DNA from: Pteria penguin
Lineage: Eukaryota > Mollusca > Bivalvia > Pterioida > Pteriidae
NCBI GenBank assembly: GCA_035048485.1
Contig: CM068587.1
Coordinates: 52,939,501-53,003,500 of the forward strand
DNA length: 64,000 nt
Reading direction: 5' to 3'
Under the pieces are notes generated by a model. It worked only from the letters and a program-made list of their open reading frames with translations. It ran no database searches and was not told the origin of the DNA. A program made the translations under genes and the position numbers. Numbering within the stretch: position 1 is the first letter of the stretch; every line of letters begins with the position of its first letter. Below are positions 34,867 to 43,200 of this stretch, piece by piece.

Positions 34867-34897
<31 letters not shown>

Positions 34898-34905
34898 TTT
34901 TCAAA
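34788..34905. repeat. (TTTA)n / (TTAA)n microsatellite
   Basis: Two TTTA runs are separated by a short T-rich spacer and a TTAA run. Confidence 0.95.
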
Positions 34906-35789
34906 TTACTTATTTATCTATTGTTGATGTTGGTGTCCGAACCGTCATCCTTGAGTTCAGAATTTAAACCTGTTTTATAAAATAAGTATGACGTCCGTTC
35001 CCAGGCTCCCGCAGGTTTTCCGCGTCACTAGAAGATTTGTCTATCATGGTGTCGTCTTATAATTTGATCTTTGTGTAGCCGCATTAGTCTTGCCAGAATG
35101 AATCATTATCATTATACCCCTCTACGAAGTACGGGAGGTTATATTGGAATCACCTTGTCCGTCTGTCCGTCCGTCCACAAATTGATTTTTCGGACTTTAT
35201 TTCCCACGTGCTTTGACATATTGAAATGAAACTTGGTATATAACCTCGGTGTGATGATCTACAGATCGAACTTTACTTTTGTCGTAATTGACCAACTTTT
35301 CAAAGAGCTATTCCCCATAAAGATTTGACCGAAATTCGTTTTTCGCACTTTTCCCCAGCGTGCTTTGACACACTGAACTGAAACTTGTTATATGACATCA
35401 ATATAATGATCTACAGATCGAGTCTTAACGTCTGTCTGGTTTGACCAACTTTTCCAATAGCTGACCTGAATTGTTTATTTCCAAACTAATGATCGCCCTT
35501 GGGGTGGGACATTTAGAAATGATCCGCATTTTTTTTTTTCATTGGATTTCATTTTTGCAGGACTGAGTTATAGCTGTTTGAACTTCTGATTTTGAATACT
35601 AGGAAAATACTCAAAGATCACAGCAAAGGGTACAGTTTCCTCTTGTCCTTACTTGGTCCTTAACAAATCATAAAGAGCAAGGGAAACCTGAAAAAAGATT
35701 TAGTTGTTTCATGCAAGAGAAACTGTCAAGCTGGGCAGTTTTATACTGCCATGGACCTTTTGTCAACTGATTAAGACCACAATGGAATT
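34906..35789. other. Intergenic DNA with an element fragment
   Basis: The part at about 35117-35470 begins 'ACCCCTCTACGAAGTACGGG', continues with 'TGTCCGTCTGTCCGTCC', and has two units of 'GTGCTTTGACATATTGAAAT'/'GATCTACAGATCGA'. It belongs to the 'CTGTCTGTCC' element class. Confidence 0.55.
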
Positions 35790-36390
35790 CCTTACAGAAG
35801 GATCAATTCCTAGTGTCCATACACATAATTTGCTTTACAGAAACATGGACTCAATCTTCTCAACTACCTGTTCTAGAATCTCATTGTGTACCAAGTACTA
35901 CATCGCAGTCAAGAAAAGGCAATGCCACAGCTACACATATACATGATGACCTTCTCCTTTACTACACATTGCCAAACTTTGAATCTGAACATTACCTTTC
36001 GATAGTCCCCTCCCCCCCCGCAATTCCTTGGCAATAAGATATACATGTATATATCTGTCATATATCATAATCCCAGGTTACTGTCAAAAGATTTGCTTAC
36101 TGAATTGGAAAAAAATTATTTTTACAATTCCAAATGGACTCCCTTGTATAATAGTTCGTGACTTTAACATGGACTTATTAAAAAGGGTCATCGCAAACCA
36201 ACGTGGAGAAACTGATGGAATTCCATGGCTTTCTTCAGATAATAAATACACAAACACACGGGAAAGGTGGCGTGCTGGATAACATATATGTGATTCGCCC
36301 CTTCGATAACCAAACCGACATCATCCCTACTTATTACAGTGACCATTCCTTTATTTCTGCCAGTATCCCATGGAAACAGATATTATAATA
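35790..36390 (+). pseudogene. Degraded LINE-type endonuclease (AP-endonuclease-like) remnant
   Basis: Pieces of one protein are spread over several frames. An 'IICFTETWTQSS' stretch (about 35826) fits the conserved ETW motif. 'IIVRDFNMDLL' (about 36146) fits the GDFN motif with G changed to R. 'YSDHSFISASIP' (about 36340) fits the C-terminal SDH motif. Order and spacing are those of the endonuclease of non-LTR retrotransposons, or of the endonuclease fused to some animal Helitrons. Frameshifts and stops break it in at least three places, so it is not functional. Confidence 0.72.
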
Positions 36391-37330
36391 ATATATTGCA
36401 GATATATATATGAATTATCTATAATGTTCACACTTTATATATACAGATTTAAAAACCATTCTGATATTTTTTACACAATTGTTGCCCTTGACCCAAGGTT
36501 GTGTTATGACCTTGAACCACGGTCATGTTATGACGAACCAACTTCATATATATATATAAAGTCAATTCAAAGTGTAAAGGATCCGAAATTCTTACTAATG
36601 AGTTTTAAAAAATGCGTTCTTTGATTTTATAAAATCGTCGGCTGAGAACCAGACTGTTCTATCTACCAATCTGACAATATTCGAGTTCTATATAACACTG
36701 GATTCGTCCTTGGATTGCGCATCATTTACTTTGGGCAATATATGCTTGATGGGGAAGGTAAGGTCACTTTTTCTAAATTCCATCCTGTTCTATCTTCATA
36801 ATTTCTATTGTAATCAATGGAAAAAAATCTTTCTCAAACTTTTAGACAGGAAAAGTACCACTCTAGCTGTTCTATCTGTATCATATGATATTTTTCTCTC
36901 TTTTAATTGGTCAAAATGGACATAGAATATTGTGGTTTTACTTAACTTCATAAGAAAGTTAAAAAAAAAAAGTTATATCCACATTTGAAAAACTTCAAAT
37001 TTAAAGAAACCTGATCAAAATTTTGTGGTTAATAAACTTTAAGATTCAAATTAAATCTTGGACATCTTATGCATGCTATTAATGAATATATTTTATCTTA
37101 GAGAGCATGTAGAAGCGAACAAGTGTATTCAAAACTTCATACTCAATTTTCTTGAAATTGAAAATTTGGCAGTAGAACACTATGGTTATAAGGCGACGAA
37201 ATATAAAATGACCGCTGCTGATGATAACAACCAGGTAATTTTATTCTAAAAATTCTTACAAAATCAACTTTAATTTTGTTGTTATTCATCTTTGTTTCCA
37301 CGGGGGTATTTGTCCCGTTAAGACGGATCT
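36391..37330. other. Intergenic DNA ending in a dispersed-element terminus
   Basis: Contains 'GTTGCCCTTGACCCAAGGTT'-type phrases near 36480. At 37297-37330 lies 'GGGGTATTTGTCCCGTTAAG' + 'ACGGATCTAG', the same 3' end as the elements at 21080 and 22318. No gene seen. Confidence 0.5.
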
Positions 37331-37331
37331 A

Positions 37332-37397
<66 letters not shown>
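37331..37397. repeat. (ATT)n microsatellite
   Basis: Uninterrupted ATT triplets, about 22 copies, directly after the dispersed-element end. Confidence 0.97.
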
Positions 37398-38259
37398 AAC
37401 CCACCACAAATTGTACTAAGTACCCTGTCTTTCACGCGATTCATTATCGTTTACAAAATGAAATAAATACGTTATGCACTATACTTTTTATAAATACTAT
37501 CAAACTTCCTACTTGATAACACAGTCTTAGTTCTTTTCATAGTTGCCAATAAATTAAATACAGAGGTAAAAGAAATAAATGTAACAGGTTTATATAGATA
37601 CAAGCTAGCCGAAACTTTCGTCGATAAACCTGTCAACGTTGCTGATATTCTGCAGAAATGTTTACGATATGGGGTTATTTAACCGATATAACTATCACCA
37701 ACTGTGGACAGAATCTTTCAGTGCAATCGTGTAACTTCATAACTTCATAAAGTCCTAATTACTACCCATGTACCCCATAGGAAACAACGACAACGGCTTA
37801 TTCTCCACTTCTTTTGCACTGCAGACGACATCAGCTTGTGTGATATGAAATTAGTAAGAGAGGATTGAAAATTGCCAAAGATGTTAAAACAGAAAACAGA
37901 TTGTGACATCGCCTAAGATTGACGTTATCATTTTGCAGACAATAAAATCTGACGCCACATCGACAACGGAACCTGGCACCCGTCATAAAAGACGACAGAA
38001 GTGAGTGCATTGAATGTAAATTTTCTTTTTGCTTTATCCCAAACCATAAACTTTATTTGAATTATTGTACCTGAACTATAATTATAAATGACTTAAAGTT
38101 GATTGTGTGTTCATTTAGAATGAAAGCACAAAGAAAATCTAATAAGTTTTAAACGTCCACAAGAAACAAAACTTGTTTACTTTATAATGTAAATGAATTT
38201 TTATCTAATGCATGGTTCACTGGGATTTGAAAATATAACTGTACTTTTGTCGATATATT
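37398..38259. other. Intergenic DNA with one splice-bounded block
   Basis: Mostly AT-rich. A 62-bp block at 37939-38000 is bounded by ATTTTGCAG and GTGAGTGC and open in one frame (contains RHKRRQK). With no ATG it could be a 5' UTR exon of the RTX gene or chance. Confidence 0.3.
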
Positions 38260-38410
38260 TAAGAAATGAATCCTATATTTTTAGGTTGATTGAGGTATCA
38301 ACCTAAAGTTTAGACGGAAAACTGCGCACTCGCGCACTGATGCAAAAGTGTTCCGTCCAAAATTTAGGTTGGTACATCAATCAACCAGAAATTATAGGAT
38401 TCATTTCTTA
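38260..38410. mobile_element. 151-bp foldback MITE-like element
   Basis: The ends are perfect 18-bp inverted repeats, TAAGAAATGAATCCTATA. The inverted relation continues inward with mismatches through the paired 'GACGGAA'/'TTCCGTC' blocks. The left arm itself holds a second hairpin (TTTAGGTTGAT-TGAGGT-ATCAACCTAAA). The loop is 'AACTGCGCACTCGCGCACTG'. Non-coding. Confidence 0.85.
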
Positions 38411-40254
38411 TTTTATTTAGCTTATATATGCAAACAAAAATTTCATAAGTGTCTAATAAACATAATTAATTATGGCGCTACATTACTATTTTATCCGTGA
38501 TACATGCGACTTGATCGCGTAGTAATACAATAACAAGGTAAACATCAATTTCAAGTCAATAATGGCGGCTAACACGAAATTCGAAAATTTTATCCTAGTG
38601 TCCATTGAAAAGATTAGAAGTGAAATAGAACGAACAATTATTAAAAACACAAATTAATGAAACATGCATATGAGGATGATAATAAGTTACCTAAGGTATT
38701 TATATTTTAAACGCTATTAGTATTATTAGAAATGCAATGCCTGTTGACTGGCGCAAGTGCGTGTCACAAGGTGGAAAGAGTAGGTTCACGGACTTGGATC
38801 GGAAGCAGCACCTGCTCGTTCTGTTTGCCTAGTCGGGCATGATACCGTAGAAATTACAGTTATCAACGTCCATTGCTGAGCGATCGGCCAGTAGCAATGT
38901 AAAGATGATGGATAAATCCAAAGCACAATTCCAAAAATCATAAAACCAGAGGACATACAAAATCAGTGAAAATGAAAAACAAATGGAAAATAACAAAATA
39001 TGTCTACTTGAAGAGCATATGTGAACCCCTGTGATGGAGTGAGATCAGGTGCCCGGGGAGAGTGAGCATCTCCTTCTTGCTAGCAACACCCGTCACCAGA
39101 ATATCACTTAAAAGTCTGGATAACGAGATATCATATGGAGTAATAAGAGTCTCGTAACGACCATACTGTTTTTGTTTTTTATATGACAGCTACATGCATT
39201 TCTAAACAGCACTATACTGTAAACTACTAAAAATAGTTGATAGACCTAGTTATATTTTACTTTTTTATTTAATAGTGAAGTGCAATTTATTTTTTACTTT
39301 GAATTGACTCAACAATGTTATGTAATCGATTAACAACATGGGAACCACTGTTCCACAAATAGAACGGGGTTTCGCATTCCAGAGGAAAGTAGTTCCGGTA
39401 ATTGTGACACATGTGCACTCAAAATCATGTTAATGCAGAAATCAACTCAATTTTTTAACCAATCAGATTTGCCGCATGACCATATACACAAGAAAATTAA
39501 ATGATTGTATTGTTCACGCCATGTTGTTATTAATGTATAACCCCCGAAAACTTCAACACTACCATACACATCATCAGAAATAAAAAAACAATAAATTTTG
39601 ATTGGTTGTTTGTTGGTTGGTTGATTGGTAGAGAGACTTATTTTGTCATTAAAAACGGAAATCCATATATGCATCTACCAGGAAATAAGATTATTATCTA
39701 TGTGTATATATGAACGTTTACACATAAATATTGAAAAAAAAAACCTGAACACATGCTAGTGCTTTCATCAAAATATCCAATTGTTTGAAATATTCTCTTA
39801 ATATGCTGTTGTGTGTCCATGTATGTTCTTTACAATTTAGGCCTCAATTTACTTCATGTTGGTGATATGCTAAAATATTTGGGTCATCAATATTTTTCAG
39901 TCATTGTCAAAAGTGGCTAGCAAGACGGTAGATGCTTACTCCTTCAAGACACCTGGTCTCACATAGTATCCTACTGTGATTGCAACAGTGACACTGCACC
40001 ATTAAGCAATCACGGACCCCTTTAAAACAGAGGTGGGATCAGGTGCCATGGAGGAGTAAGCATCCCCTGCCTACTGGTCATATCCGTTGTGAATATTTAA
40101 GTGTATGCAAATTAATATTATTCGCAGTCACAAAAGTAAAAAAAAGGCACATCCGTATTTGTTTCTCTTTCTGAAAGTGAATATGGACGTCGGAATGATA
40201 CAAAATTTTGATTTAAATATATTTGTCATTTTAGAGTTATCAGAACAAGTCACG
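38411..40254. promoter_or_regulatory. Upstream region of the RTX gene with relics of the minisatellite family
   Basis: Isolated, diverged units of the family at 14697 and 49395 occur at about 39043-39080 ('GTGAGATCAGGTGCCCGGGG'), inverted at about 39925-39965, and at about 40030-40078 ('GGTGGGATCAGGTGCCATGG' + 'AGGAGTAAGCATCCCCTG'). A plausible splice acceptor (TTGTCATTTTAG) ends at 40234, 20 nt before the chosen ATG, suggesting a non-coding exon further upstream. No TATA box is evident. Confidence 0.45.
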
Positions 40255-43200
40255 ATGATGGGATTCAACACACTCTTTTGTCTGATCCTTTGTATTGTAC
40301 CTGTGATGATGTCTTCCTCTATTGACACGTATTTGGATAGAACACCAAACCGGGCATGGACATCAAAACTTAGTAAATATATCGCACACTCTATAAACCG
40401 TTCTACAGAAGGTCATTCCGAATGGAGGCTGTTTTCCAAAGCAAACTTAATAAGTTACAATAATAATGTTATAGAATTTGACAATAAGCTTGAACTTTCT
40501 TCAGTTTTTGCATTGTTATCCAATGCTTTACTGGCTGACCTTCTCAGTGCTTCTCCAAATCAGATTGTCGTAATGGACAAACCGATTCGTTTGCAAATTG
40601 GGACCATTGAGCATTTCATTTTTGAGTTCAAGAATAATACAATGGGAGGCATTAAACTGAAATTCTTCAAAGGGGAGTATATAAAATATGATCATATCTT
40701 TAATGTTTTGTTAAAAAGAAAGTGGTCTTTAGTATGCAAAGAATTGCTGAGGTCGCTTAACTCCCGTCTTGACGATCAACAATCTTTTTCACAATCACCA
40801 AAATACATGGCATCGTTCTTGGTTCTGCTTCACACTGAAATGATTTTGCCATTTTTAATTGAAAAGCATGAACTATTCATGGAAGCCAAAGTAAACATAC
40901 ATTCCGGAAATTACTCAAATGCTTGGAAGATAATCAAGACAGGATCGCAATTACCCACTATAGATTCCATCAATGACACTTTGAGTCAGATTGCTGAGGA
41001 GAATTTGTCTTTTTACGATGCTTTCTCTTCCAGAGAAAAGTTATTTTCACACAAAAGCAACAAAAAAGAAATGCATGCGAACACTTTCCTTCCGACAATA
41101 AAGGAGAGTTTGAAAAATGCTCACAATCGAAAAGCACAGTGTAATGATAGTAAATCGTATACATCTTTGAACAAAGTGCCTTTGAATTTACATGAAAACA
41201 TCCCAAAGATAGATATATCAGGTTATCGAATGATGTGGTCAACCATAAAGGAGGCAAGAAAAGAAGGTGAGCAAGAATTCATTGAAAAATTGTCTCACGA
41301 TGCCTTTGAAAAGCTTGAAAAATTGCGAATTAAATTTTGCAATGAACATCGGCGCAAAAGATCAACAGTGTGTTCATCAAAACACAAAGAATACGAAATT
41401 GAACATGATTCAATGCAAATCGGAATCAGTCAGCTGGAATTTATTGTGAAAGATTCTCATGATAAAACTTTTAGACACCGTTTCGTTATCACAATAGACC
41501 CAGATCAAATGGTGCATTGTCAGTTCATGGAGTATAACGTGCGACGGGGAGATCTAGACGGAGACATTTCCTATGATCCTTTTCTAGGTCTAGAGAATAA
41601 AACGAAAGCAATGACAATAAATCAAATCCACAAGGAAATTGGTACAGCGGAATTGCTTGTAAGTCTAGCTGTGACAGAACATGTGGCCACTTCCGGTGAT
41701 AAACTCCGAGGCGCTATGTTTGTGTCATCTGCCGTGAAATATAAACCTGATCCTAAAGATCTAGTCAAGACTGTAAAAAATATTATATCACTATATAGGA
41801 TAACACATGTACAAAAGATAGCGAAAGCATCTAAGTTAAAAGTATTTGCTGATAAATTCCTTGACAAAATAGTATCTCAAGCTTTTCAGAAAAGTGCAAA
41901 AGGAATATTCAAGAAAGTTATGTTTTTTACTGCCATAGTATCGGATGTAATTAGCATTGCTGAAGATATTATTGATTTTACGAATTCAGAAAACAACGAA
42001 AAGACACTGCCTTTGAAAATTATTCATATAACATTAGACGTGCCGCTATTGATTCTTGACTGCATGGGTCCAGAGATGAAACCATTTGCTTTGGCTCTTT
42101 CGATAGTTCGTATGGCGATAGATAGCATATATCTGAACGTGTACAAGGAAATCGCGAAAGTGAATTGGAGCAGTCCGTGGGCCGTTCTAGAGTTTGGAGC
42201 ACGTCTGGTATTTGGTATAGTTAAAGGCGTATTAGATTTTCTCACTGGTGGGCTTCTAAGTAGCCTGAGCAGCTTAAATGAAGAAGTGAAAAGGAATCGT
42301 CAACTGCTACATGATCTGGCAGATCCATCTACATATTACACTATTGGAGATTTCCAGGGTTCCAGTAAAGCTATAGACTTCACTAACGGCAGTAACTCTT
42401 ATTATGGTGGAAGCATCGACTTTGAGTTGTTTGACAGTGGGCGAGTTAAATTCACAATAGAAAAAATTCCAAAACTTGGCAGGGGAACTCGTACACTTAC
42501 ATCGATATTTCAAGCCAATCATTTAACCCAAAACATTATTCTAGGCATAGGCGAGTCAAGGGAATTTAGATACATTTCGAAAACAGCTAAACTGCTTTGG
42601 TTTATTCCGGTAAAATCTGCATTTGTTATATGTGGGGAAAATCTGTTCACCGAAACATTACATGGGACATATCATGGTAACATGTATAATAATACGTTTG
42701 TCGCGGTTCAGGAAGTTCCCGATGCAGCCAAAAAAGACTCATGCGACTACGGACGATTGGATACGATAGAAAATATGCAGAAATATTTTTACAGGTTGTA
42801 TGGAGAGGAAGGTAATGATACATTCATCATTGGACCGCAGTCCGCGAACATTGTCGGAGGGGAAGGGTCAGACACGTACATCATACAACGTAATGGCAGA
42901 AAGGTAGTCATAGATAATTTTTCAAATGACGGAAAAATGGATACACTTCTTTTGAACGTTTCTTTTGCCAATTTGAAATGCCATAAAGTCGGGTTTGATT
43001 TACAAATAGTTCAAATACACACAGTATATAAAATATCAATTACTAACTTCTTTATCTGGACGAGAGACGAACATTATAAACATCTAACATTTCGGTCAGG
43101 AGATGGAATCGTTTTCGACACAGGATATGAGAATGTAGATCTGATATGTGTCGCGCGTGTTATTGACAGGTCCGGATCCGATAGAGGAGTAACTATTGAC

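Noticed and set aside
40105..40254. Upstream in-frame ATG extending the RTX protein by 50 residues
   Set aside because: The extension is basic, lacks a signal peptide and is cut by a good splice acceptor at 40234; the ATG at 40255 begins a typical signal peptide.
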